From the NCBI GenBank assembly GCA_977006965.1, contig OZ345363.1, positions 1,364,001 to 1,428,000 on the forward strand: a stretch of 64,000 nt of DNA, in the 5' to 3' direction. The translations under genes and the position numbers were made by a program. The DNA is from Phymatolithon calcareum. Its lineage: Eukaryota; Rhodophyta; Florideophyceae; Hapalidiales. The notes under the pieces were generated by a model that had not been told where the DNA came from, made no database searches, and worked only from the letters and a program-made list of their open reading frames with translations. This document shows, piece by piece, positions 31,603-41,217 of the stretch; the first letter of the stretch is position 1, and each line of letters starts with the position of its first letter.

Positions 31603-32973
31603 CTACAGCATACCTTCACCTGCCCTCGCCCGGATGTGGTCCTTCAGCGCCTCGCGGAGAGTTCTGTGGGCAGAACAGTCTCTAATCTCTTCATCTACTG
31701 AAAAAAGGTACTGCAGCCATCCCTCCGCAGTACTCCCGCCAGCACTGTTGCTATCGACGACGTCTTCGTCGTCACCGTCGCTCTCGCCGACGCCGGCGGC
31801 GTAGAAAAACTCTTCAACGACCTCTTCAGGGTGGAGCAGCTAACCGTGGTCGTCCAGCTCATCATCCAGCTCGCCACCGAGGCGCAGGGAGACGAGCATG
31901 TTATGCAAAATGACGCACGTCTGCACGATTTCCACCAGCTCTGTGTCGCTCCAAAGGTGGAACTCATGGCGCAGTATGTGGCACCGCCCCTACAGCACGC
32001 CGAAAAGTCGCTCAACGTCTTTTTGACGCCCTTCTTGCGCTTTCGTCATCACCTTCTCCTTCATCGTCAGCGGCGCGTGATTCGGGCGGACAAAAATGGA
32101 CCACTCTGGGCAAGTACCATCGGTGAGGTGGTACAGGAACCAGTGGCGGCGCGTGCTATCCACGACGTATCCCTCGCGTAGTTTCATACGCCGTCTCCCG
32201 CTCAAAATGTCCATGAACAACGAGCTTGACTCCGCCACCGTTATGTCGTTGTTGGTGCCTGGCCGCCCGCAAAACACGTACCAACAGTACAAGTTCGCGT
32301 CGCACAGCGCCTCCACCGACACAGTCGCCAACTTCCCGTTCTTCGGGTTGTGATACTGCCCCTTCCAAGCTTTGGGGCAGTTCTTCCACAAGATGTTCAT
32401 GCAGTCCACCGACCCCACGCACCCGGGGAACAGCTTCGCCGCGAACGAAGCTTCGAGCGCACGTAACTCTGCGAGGGTGGGCGCGCGGTTGAGGAACTCT
32501 GTGCCATAGCAGGCGCGCACGGCGCGCACGAACGCCTTGAACGCCTGCCTTTGGCTCTCGACGCTCATGCGGCACTGGTCGTCTAGCGCCTGGAACGACA
32601 CACCGTCGCCAAGACGCTGGAGAGAGTTCAGGATTTTCTGCCAACTTGTCGCACCAGGTCGACCGAACGCGTCGAATCGTTGACATAGCAACGGCTCAAT
32701 AAGCGGGATGTCGTGCAGTAGACGTCGGAATAGCTTCAAAGGCACCCGAAACCTCCGCCGAAATTGCCAAGGCCGGTATATCGGGTTCTCGCTCAGGTAA
32801 TCACGCCACCACGAGCAATCGCCACGATGAAGGTTTGCTCGTCTCCCCTTCAAACTCCCGCCCCACCCATGCACAGTCGGTGCGTTCTGCGTCACCGCCT
32901 CCACGGCGCTCAGGACGGCCCCGAGCACCGCTTCCTCTTCTTCAGAAGATGAAGATGACAAGAGGACGTCCAT
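31603..32973 (-). pseudogene. PIF/Harbinger transposase, two in-frame stops
   Basis: Start ATG 32973 (MDVLLSSSSSEEEE). The DDE fold: GCVGSVDCMNILWKNCP (first Asp), CGRPGTNNDITVAESSSL (second), LTDGTCPEWSIFVRP, and DVERLFGVL (Glu region). The frame stops with TAG 31992-31990 right after RLFGVL, where the family has Gln (RLFGVLQ), so CAG to TAG is likely. The same frame continues with HEFHLWSDTELVEIVQTCVI, then LHNM (family-typical), meets a second TAG at 31842-31840 and ends at 31603. The catalytic residues are otherwise intact, so decay is recent. Confidence 0.85.
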
Positions 32974-33180
32974 GTCGCTGGCGCTGATCTCGACTGTCCT
33001 CACTGTACTGTACTGTACGTACTGCCGTACGGGACTGAAAACGTAATTCTACTTCACGATACTGTGAGCGTATAAAATGAATGTTTTTTTGAGCCAGCTG
33101 CGTCAGGTTGTCTCGACGGCGATAGAGTTGCGCATCGAGCTATCTATTTTTATCACCCCATGTTTGGCAATGTGGTTTGG

Positions 33181-34700
33181 AATATGACTTTTGCGTTGGA
33201 CGTGCTCTTACCATCGTCTTTCCTCTCTCAAGTCTTCTCGAGTTGCCACTTCATCGCTCATGTCATATTTGCGACAACAGCAGGCACTGTCATAACTCAA
33301 ATTATTATCGATAGATATGTTCGCAGTACATAGTAGCAATTTATATCCATATCCTTGCTCAATAAAGCAGACCTCTTCGTTCACTATGCCCAGTATACAA
33401 GGAACCATATAAGGTCTCGACAGAAATGGGACCATTGTAGCATTTAGCAGCCTTGACGCACTCACCCGACACTGTAGACAACTTCACATGATTGAAAACG
33501 GCGTCGAGTAGAAAAAGTTGGTTATCCGTACTGAACTGATTGAAACTGCCGCACAGTACACAGACATCAGTGTTTTTCGCACGGACCAGCTGTTCTCAAA
33601 TCATTCTCTAAGTTGAGAGAGTCGCACCACAGCGAGCTCTAGGTCTTATGCACTGCGCGCATCCGTTCAATCGCATCGCACAACAATAGAAGCTTATCCC
33701 CATCTTCGAGACCCTCTTCCTTTCTTGGACACGGCACGCAACCGCCCGTCCGAATGGTGCTATCGGAGCCAATTCTTAATGACACGATTCGGGCTTGATG
33801 GTTCGTCTGGTGTACGGAAGGAAGAGATTTGGACTTGAAGGTGAGGAAGCACCCAGCAAAAGCTTTATTGGGGAGAAGAGGCCTTCAACCATGCGGCCCT
33901 CTCCTTAACGCGGATGCGAAAAACTCTTACTCGGCGAGATCTTTAAAGAACTTGCAGACGAGAGCTTCGATCTCATCCACGCTTTAGACAAGACTGGGCA
34001 TAGATGGACCCTCAGATATACAGTTCATAGCTCACGGTTCAAAGCTCACGACTGAGCACTGCTTAAGAAATCTGAAACGTCCAGAAATGAGAATGATCGA
34101 TTCTAACGCCAGTTGAATCAACTGAGTTGATGCTCGTCCGGAGAGAAAAATATTTCTTTTCAGAAGAGAGTGACATCCAGAGCTTTGTTCCCGGCCACGA
34201 AGGTACGCTCGACTGATTTCTTCTCATTATGGCTAACATAAGCGCTGGGGAGCTATTCGCCTGATGAGAAGAATGGTGCGCATCGGCTGGCATAGATTTA
34301 CTTGACTCATGAAAAGCGGTCTCATCCTGGAAGTAAATGAAATCGATAATGTCTCTGTAACCATCGCTTGCTTACAACGATAGTGTTGCGATCAACTTTG
34401 GCCGAAAACGGTTATTGTGTCTTTAATTGATGAAGTTGTTGCTTAGTTCCCTCTTCTAGAGAGGGCTGCCTTGCTTAAGTAGTCTAAGTACAGCGAGTGT
34501 GCCCATAGTGGACCACTATGGGCACAGTGGTGCACTGTCGGTGAAATAATGAGATTAGTCAATCGGTGTCAATATCGGTTCAATTGATGACTGACAGTGA
34601 ACCGCAATCGAATACTCAGTGAACGGCAAGCGAACATTACTTTGTTACAGAATTGGTTGTGTTTGTAATTTTACTCTTGCATGTATCTAAGGAGCTGCTG
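33181..34700. other. Gene-free interval
   Basis: No recognisable ORF. A perfect 27-bp palindrome (GTGCCCATAGTGG-A-complement) lies at 34499-34525. Confidence 0.45.
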
Positions 34701-34706
34701 CCAACT

Positions 34707-35918
34707 CTATTTTTGCCGTCCTCTGAATTCAATAATTCGGCGCAGAGTTTCTTGCACAATAGCAGCACTTGAAAGGTCTTCCCCTCCTGTTAGCCGCTTC
34801 ACCTCCACACCAGAGTGTTCCGTTACGGCACGCAGCGCAGCAGCAGCGTCTTCTGTTGAGCACTCCGCTTGCCGATCTTCTCTGAAGAACCCCTCGTCAC
34901 GCAGTACTTGCTCGTTCTCAGGGCGGTCATAGAAGGCATAACATTCTCTGGTATCCATACGGAAGCACAGAGGAAGCAACACTGGTCGCCTGCTGTCTAA
35001 GGTAGTTGCTCGATTTTCGCGCCCCAAGAAATGCATTAGCTCCTTGATGGGCCATCTCCGAGCCGCAAACTCCGGGGATAGGATGAAAACTCCTATCCTA
35101 GCATGCCCCAAGGCATGCAGCATCAACTCCGGAACCGTGTTCCTCGAAATCTGGAGCGCCTCCATATCCAAAAAGGCGCGAATATTCTCCCGTTCGAGAG
35201 CCTTATACAAGGGATGCGCTAGAGCGTGGTTGTCGGGCCCAGCATGGCTAATAAAAACCTCGTGCTCATGTGGTGGTCTGATTTGCTGGCAAAGAGCTGT
35301 CGCTTCCGTTGACCCGAATAGCAATGATATCATTTCGTCCTTCTCCCACGGCTTCCGGCATTGATTGCATGGCGTTCTTTCTATTGGTAGTTGCTCTCTG
35401 TCCTCCCAAGACAGCCACTCCCGTGAGATAAGCAATTGTACGCCCATCTCTGGCCCACATCCGTCGTGTAAGACGCTGCAATCTTGTACCGCACTGTGCT
35501 TGCGCTCCATGTTGATTTTTCGCAGTGGGGATTCTAGAAGTTCTTCCACTAGCCACAGGGATTGTTTTGCCAGCCGTACCGGGTCTTTGCCTCGAAATTT
35601 CCAACAAAGCATGCGCTGAGCTCTGCGAAACCCGATAAACAGTCGACTTCCATCACGAACCTCTAATAGAGCGGCATTTGCGCGTACCAGGTTAACTGAC
35701 GTGGCTCTGGATCCTAACACACGATACAGGTGGACGAGAAGCCGGCTGATTAGCCCGTTCGGAATTGCCTCGGCAAACGTGGTAGAAACTTTCAGATCCA
35801 CCTCCCCTCTCGCTTTTCCCCATTTGAAATCATCCCACCCTGACTCGAGTAAGGCCGGAATACCGATAAGATCATCTCCCGTGTGAGACTGATCAAAAAT
35901 TTGTAGCGATACCAACAA
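34707..35918 (-). other. TIR-containing ORF (3' part of the ROCO-TIR gene)
   Basis: 403 codons. The N-terminal 100 residues continue the COR domain (LIGIPALLESGW resembles the YLIPALL motif of COR). A Cys-rich link (CGPEMGV ... CNQCRK) could bind zinc. The TIR then runs to about residue 345, and a short acidic/helical tail ends FRGRQK. The first codon is an in-frame TTG, which again suggests it is not a separate gene. If transcribed alone it would still encode a complete TIR. Confidence 0.7.
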
Positions 35919-37924
35919 GTCAAACTGAAAGAGCAGCTTGAGAATAACCTCGTTTTCTTGTTCGCAGTTTTGGCCTCATAGCTTAAAAAGTGTTTTCTTC
36001 GTGATGTAGCCCTTCCTCAACCGACGAGCATCAGCAGCAGTAAGGGAATCACGTAACCGTCTATCTCGTGTGATGATTTGACCCACTAGTTAGATGATCT
36101 TTGCAACATTTGTAAAGACAAACCACTCCGTCTCCGATATCTCGAAGAGCACCAGCCTGCCGGTCGAAGCATAACATCTGAGACCAGCAATTATATCTTC
36201 CTCTCTCTCTTTCGGATCAGACAAAAACCCTGGAAATCCTGCAGCAAGTTCCAATACCTCGTCTTTCCTGAAGTGGTCCTTACTATATCGCTCAAGCTGA
36301 TCGACAAACGCTAGCCACCTAATTGGCACTCTGCCTCTTTGGGAAACAATCTCACTCGCTGCTCGCTTTACAATATGTTCCAGTCCTTCCAATCCACTGC
36401 CTTCCGGGTCTTGTTCCGAGACACTGTTCTCAATAGAAACGATGGTCCCAGAGTCTTCACTATGCTCTGCGTCGCATCGTTTCCTGATCCACGCGTTATA
36501 CACTGCTTCCCCAATATGATCAGCCAGGCAATCCCTCAACATACCAAGAACATCTCCGATGTTCTCACCACACGCACCTTTCTTGGTCCCAACAACAACA
36601 GCCCGCACTCGCGACGGGTCTGGAACAAGAATATACGCCAACTGCATCCAATAACAAAGTAGCTCAACCTCGTTCCTCCTGGTGACTGCATCTTGAAATC
36701 TCTGTAGATCAATCACGAACACGAGAATGTCGCTTCTGGAAATAAACAGTGAATGTGCCATCTCATATTCTGATTGCCCTGCCATGTCCCACACATGCAC
36801 CACGCTCCCCTTAAATCCTCTCGGAAAATTATACTGTGTTAGACTTCGTCGTATCCTCTCGATGACATCACTATGTGCCTTCGATGATGACTCAGACACA
36901 TTATCAGACGCTGTATGCTCTGCATTCTTCCAGTATGTATTACAGTCCTCCCGCTCCTCTGCCTCATACAACCGCGAAGCATTCGCCCTCAAGGAATTTT
37001 CATTGAAGTCGTACTCTCCAATCACGGCCTCATCGAGCCGCCTCGTTCCCGGTTCAAGGATAAACTTGCTCAGCGCTGCCATCTCGGTGGGAACATGCTC
37101 TCGCACAAACGGCATTCCCCGCATGCTGTTCATGGTACAGGTCTTTCCCCTCCCTCCTCCACCTAGGGGGAGCAGCAGGCATGTATTCGGGCGTGCATAC
37201 CACGAGCTCAGAATCTTCTCAATCTCCGCTTTGTACCTATCGCCTGCCGCAATGATCCGCCCTCCGGTTGCCGTGATGCCCACGCTACCATAGGTCGCCG
37301 TCGCCGCCTGTGCATGCAACTCCCTTGCCTGTTCTCGGGATACAGGCACGCAATCGTCACCGCGCTCATATAGCACCGCGAGCTCGTGTAAAGTGAACGC
37401 GTTTGCGGACTTCGCCGCGGCAGTCTCAAGCAGCTCTGCGGCGCGCGCAGGGTGGCGTAGTGGGCCGCTGTCCTCCGACAGCAGGAACTTGGCGAGACGA
37501 ATCTTCGCTACGGGGTCAGCAGTCCGCCGGACTGCCTCCTCTAGCAGGGCGTGAGCGCGGGGCACATCCTTCCGCACGCCCTCATCACCGCGCCACAGCA
37601 TGAAGCCGAGTTCGTTCATGGCGCCTGCGTGTCCTGCCTTGACGGAGTTCTCGAACAGTTGGGGTGCAACTACGGGGTTCTTCACGACGCCGACCTTCCC
37701 CATATGCAGCATTTACCAGCGCGGAAGGCTGGCTCGATGTGCCCAGACTGGGTTGCCGCGGAGAGGAAGAGGTGCAGAGCACGTGGAGCGTCAGGCTTGA
37801 AGTCATGCGAGCCGTTTAGGAGCGCACAGGCACGCTGAAACAGCATGTCCGGGTAAGACAAGGCCTCATCAGGTATGTGCGGGTCCAATGCCGAATCGGT
37901 GAGTTGAGATTGAACGACTCCCAT
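34707..37924 (-). pseudogene. Sel1-Roc-COR-TIR (NLR-like ROCO) gene with three lesions
   Basis: Three ORFs read as one gene. (1) 37924-37682: N-terminus and first Sel1-like helices (LLNGSHDFKPDAPRALHLFL). (2) 37712-36090: more Sel1 repeats (GAMNELGFMLWRG; LHELAVLYERGDD), then a Roc GTPase with P-loop GGGGRGKT (residues 184-191), DMAGQ (309-313) and VGTKKG (374-379), then the start of COR. (3) 35918-34707: rest of COR and a TIR domain (about residues 217-345, EVFISHAGPDNHALAHPLYK; RRWPIKEL places a Glu where NAD-cleaving TIRs have their catalytic Glu). ORFs 1 and 2 are joined by a frameshift at 37682-37712. ORFs 2 and 3 are in the same frame, separated only by TAA 36092-36090 and TGA 35978-35976 with COR-like coding sequence between. 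The architecture matches STAND-type immune or death sensors. Confidence 0.75.
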
Positions 37925-38433
37925 CAAGCTCTGCGGGAGGTACGGTACGGTTGCAAGCAGTTGAGTTGAAATTGTCGTTGACAGTGGTTAAACGTCCAAA
38001 CGCGAGTTGCGGCGGATTCCGGAGATGGTGAGGATAGTTGGGTTGCTGTTTACGAAAGAGGCATTAGCGATTAGGTTAGCGTCTGTCTCCTCCAGCAAAC
38101 AGTCTGTAGAACTCATAGTACACCAGACGTAATAGCACATGACTGGCAACCAGGCATTCGTGTTGACAGCATATCACTGGATCGACGAGAGGAACACGAG
38201 GAATGTGTAGGATTAAAGGCATGGGCAAAATGGAGAAATCATTGTTGACACCATTACTGCCCTGTCCGTTTCCCCTAGTCCAAACACACCGAGGGGGCTA
38301 CGGGTTCCCTGTTTTCTGCGACTTTCGCGCAAATGCGAAAGTCGCAGAAAACAGCGACCTGGAGATTACAGTAGCAATTTTTACCGCGCATATGAAATGC
38401 GTCATCACAACTTGAAAAATAAGATTACATAGC
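37925..38433. other. Upstream spacer with perfect hairpin
   Basis: 5' side of the ROCO-TIR gene and the LINE 5' truncation point. A perfect hairpin with 20-bp arms (CTGTTTTCTGCGACTTTCGC, 6-nt loop) is at 38309-38354. No gene. Confidence 0.5.
38309..38354. repeat. Perfect 20-bp-arm hairpin
   Basis: Arms 38309-38328 and 38335-38354 pair without mismatch around GCAAAT. It lies about 80 bp before the truncated LINE ORF. Confidence 0.9.
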
Positions 38434-40575
38434 ATGGCCATTTTTGGAATTTCCTCCATGATATACTGTAGTTCCACCCGGCACGTTGTGCGCAAGTTGG
38501 GGAACGATCCTTCATTTGTCCTCCTTTCAGTTGACCTGTCCAACGCCTTCAATACTTGCTGCCGACAAACGTTTCTTGACTCTGTCATCCTTAATGTCCC
38601 CAGGCTGGCCCGATTCGTCCATTACCTCTACAGCGAAGATTCTCCTCTCTTCTGTGGCGAGGACATCATATGGTCCAAAGCGGGCACACAACAGGGCGAC
38701 CCGCTAGGTATGCTTCTCTTTTGCCTCGTCCTGCAGCCAGTGATCGACTCTCTCCAAGAACAATTCGACCTCCCTCTCCACGTCTGGTACGCAGACGATG
38801 GGTCCATTGTTGCCCCAGTGCACCTCGCACGCACAGTGCTCTGCACGCTGGCGAAAGAGTGTGCCAAGTACGGCCTGACACTGAACCTCCTCAAAACCCG
38901 GGCATGGTGGCCCACAATGACGAGCGACTACCTGCGTCAGCTTCCCTGTGCCCTCCAATGGGACTCTGAAAGGAAACCGAATACTGGAATTACGCTGTTT
39001 GGCGCCGCAATTGGCACAGACGGATACGAAGCTGCCGCTCTTGATACGCGCTCCAAGGAAGTTCAGAAGTTATTGGAGAACATATCCCTGATACGCCACC
39101 CCCAGGTCGGCTACCGACTGCAACGATACTGTGCTAGCCACCCTAACGTAGTCTACACTCTCCGATGCCAGCCCCCTTCACCACTTGCGCTGTCATGTGA
39201 AACGCTCGACAAAATCTTCGCTGAGGGATTCGCTCATGTGCATAGGCTTCCGGTGGAACAACTCGCAGCTGGTACCACGGCAAGAAGACTACTACACCTC
39301 CCCATTCGGAAAGCAGGAATGGGCCTTCTATCCTCCTCCACCACACGGCACGCCGCTTACATTGCCTCCGTTGTGGACACGACAGAGCTAGTTACTGAAC
39401 TTCTGGCACAGGCACCCCCTTACTCTCCAATTGACGCTCTTCATCCAGTCATGAGCCAGATGCATTCTGAGGTCGCGGATATCTCTAGCGATCCGAAATA
39501 TTGGATTCCAAACTTGCTAGCGCGATCTTCCGCCAAGAGATCTGATGGGTCTAACCCATCAACACAGAGATTCCTTCTCGACGCCGTTCACAACGTGTCA
39601 TTTGATTCCCTTCTTCCGCCTCGCCGACCCATGCACTTCCCACGCCCCACTAGCTTCTCGGGAATCCAGCATCATGAGTTGCAAACATTGCGTGCGCATA
39701 TGCTCCAGAACGCCACAGAGGACGCCAGCAGAGTTCTCACCATGACGCCAAGCCTCCGAATGCGAACCAGGCTCACACCGGCCATCTGGAAAACGACGAT
39801 ACAGCGGCGTCTCCGCCTCCCCCTATTCCCCTCCTCAACACCGCAACACCCCACTTGGTGTCCCTACTGTACCACATACACACGGCATGGGAACGAGAAC
39901 CCCTTGCGGAAAAGACGGCACATTGATATCTCGAAGCGTAGACGTAACTCACAAGACTCGCAACGACTTGACGTCTACGGGGATCACGCAAGTGTATGCA
40001 ACAGGGGGAGCACTGGCTACACAAGACGACACAACAGCCTGCTGAGCAGCATCGCATACATCCTCTACGGAGGAAATCAGTCTGAAATGAAATACACATT
40101 TGAACCCAAACGCGTTACTGGCGAGGCCCGGCGGCGACCGGACCTCCTCATCGAACCACGTGCTCATGGGGCAGGGAATTTAAATAACCACGTTGCGGTA
40201 GACGTAACGTTCACCAGCCCATATGCCCCATGCAACCTTCCGCAGACTACGAAGGACACAACGTCAATACTAGTCCGATTAGATGACGCAAAAACCGCCA
40301 AGTACGCACCTGTTCTCAAGAATCGGATTCCGCCTGTGCAGTTCTTTCCGTTCGCCGCGACTACCAACGCCGTTCTCAGCCCTAGCGCGCACGATCTGAT
40401 CGAGAAACGTGCAAGACAGAGAGCATGCACTAGCGCGCTCCCTGAAGGTGTGCTCAGAGAAATATTTGTTACGCAAATTACGTGCGCCATACACGAATAC
40501 GTGAGCCTGGCAATCAATGCACGGAGACCTAGGACCGAACGTCCAGAGGCCTGGCCTCCGGACCCCGGTGACTGA
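38434..40575 (+). CDS. 5'-truncated LINE polyprotein: RT plus restriction-like endonuclease
   Basis: 713 codons, no internal stop. Reverse transcriptase motifs present are A (FVLLSVDLSNAFNTC, about 28-42), B (AGTQQGDPLGMLLF, 83-96) and C (YADD, 119-122). The fingers (motifs 0-2) and any N-terminal DNA-binding domain are missing, so the copy is 5'-truncated; an upstream in-frame stop lies at about 38413. C-terminal: CPYC (476-479), GDHASVC ... RRHN (516-533), then a PD-(D/E)XK-like core RRRPDLLI (567-573) and VAVDVTFT (587-594). A CCHC-type finger plus restriction-like nuclease marks the early-branching REL-endo LINE clades (R2/NeSL/CRE-like), which cut target DNA for primed reverse transcription. 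The retained frame suggests recent insertion. Cannot transpose alone. Confidence 0.85.
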   Translation: MAIFGISSMIYCSSTRHVVRKLGNDPSFVLLSVDLSNAFNTCCRQTFLDSVILNVPRLARFVHYLYSEDSPLFCGEDIIWSKAGTQQGDPLGMLLFCLVLQPVIDSLQEQFDLPLHVWYADDGSIVAPVHLARTVLCTLAKECAKYGLTLNLLKTRAWWPTMTSDYLRQLPCALQWDSERKPNTGITLFGAAIGTDGYEAAALDTRSKEVQKLLENISLIRHPQVGYRLQRYCASHPNVVYTLRCQPPSPLALSCETLDKIFAEGFAHVHRLPVEQLAAGTTARRLLHLPIRKAGMGLLSSSTTRHAAYIASVVDTTELVTELLAQAPPYSPIDALHPVMSQMHSEVADISSDPKYWIPNLLARSSAKRSDGSNPSTQRFLLDAVHNVSFDSLLPPRRPMHFPRPTSFSGIQHHELQTLRAHMLQNATEDASRVLTMTPSLRMRTRLTPAIWKTTIQRRLRLPLFPSSTPQHPTWCPYCTTYTRHGNENPLRKRRHIDISKRRRNSQDSQRLDVYGDHASVCNRGSTGYTRRHNSLLSSIAYILYGGNQSEMKYTFEPKRVTGEARRRPDLLIEPRAHGAGNLNNHVAVDVTFTSPYAPCNLPQTTKDTTSILVRLDDAKTAKYAPVLKNRIPPVQFFPFAATTNAVLSPSAHDLIEKRARQRACTSALPEGVLREIFVTQITCAIHEYVSLAINARRPRTERPEAWPPDPGD

Positions 40576-41010
40576 TACTTAGGACCATTCAAGTGTCATA
40601 CCTTCTAGCGGAAGTAAAAAGTACAGTTAGCTGCTCCCTACTTTCTATCCCGTCCACGGAGCCAGTAAACTTACTTAGCTTTCGTTGTCACTGATTGCGA
40701 AAGAACCTGCTCTTCTGTCACGTGAAGCCGTTGCAATCATTTAAGACATGTGAGCAGTACGCCTTCAGTACAACTCAGCATGCTTATGCAGCGCGGGTCA
40801 CGTAGCGGTACTGAACTACATATGGTAAACTGGTAACTGTTTCCAAGTGTCAACAACTAATATCTAAGATGTGAACAACCTCCTCAGATATCCTGCTGTG
40901 TCCTACTTGCACAGTCCAATGTCACTGTCACCCCCTGTGAGAGCGCTTCAACTGGATCGGCTTGGAGCTTTGAGTTCCACTCCTCTGTAATGTTTACTGC
41001 ACAAGGCTAG
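40576..41010 (+). repeat. LINE 3' UTR
   Basis: Follows the LINE stop codon. 40690-40975 is shared with the split copy at 25985-27305. The similarity ends after GAGCTTTGAGTTCCACTC (40965-40983), which may mark the 3' end. No clear target duplication was identified. Confidence 0.55.
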
Positions 41011-41217
41011 GCCAAGAATTATTTCACAACCTTAAAGCTCTCCCTACCTATGATAAATCGGAAATGTCGTATGAGAACCAACTTTGTCCAGCAGCTCCTT
41101 TTCCTGCTGCAGTACTTGGCGCAATCAACTGCACAGCCGACCTCCTACATATTATACCTAGTCTAGTTAATCCTGAATCTTACTTCCGCGCACACATCTG
41201 TGCGGCATGTGCACTTC

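Larger units (their letters stand above)
30331..33180. mobile_element. PIF/Harbinger transposon (two convergent ORFs, degraded)
   Basis: Contains a Myb/SANT-like accessory ORF on the plus strand and a DDE_Tnp_4-type transposase on the minus strand, ending 38 bp apart. This is the usual two-gene arrangement of the superfamily. Candidate imperfect ends are CCAACCATATTGCCAAA (30331) and the complement of 33163-33180, CCAAACCACATTGCCAAA; these are tentative, as no TWA duplication was found. Both ORFs carry premature stops. Confidence 0.6.

Noticed and set aside
31695-32015. Minus-strand ORF of 106 codons
   Set aside because: Out of frame with the Harbinger transposase tail, whose conserved HLWSDTELVEIV segment is in the transposase frame.
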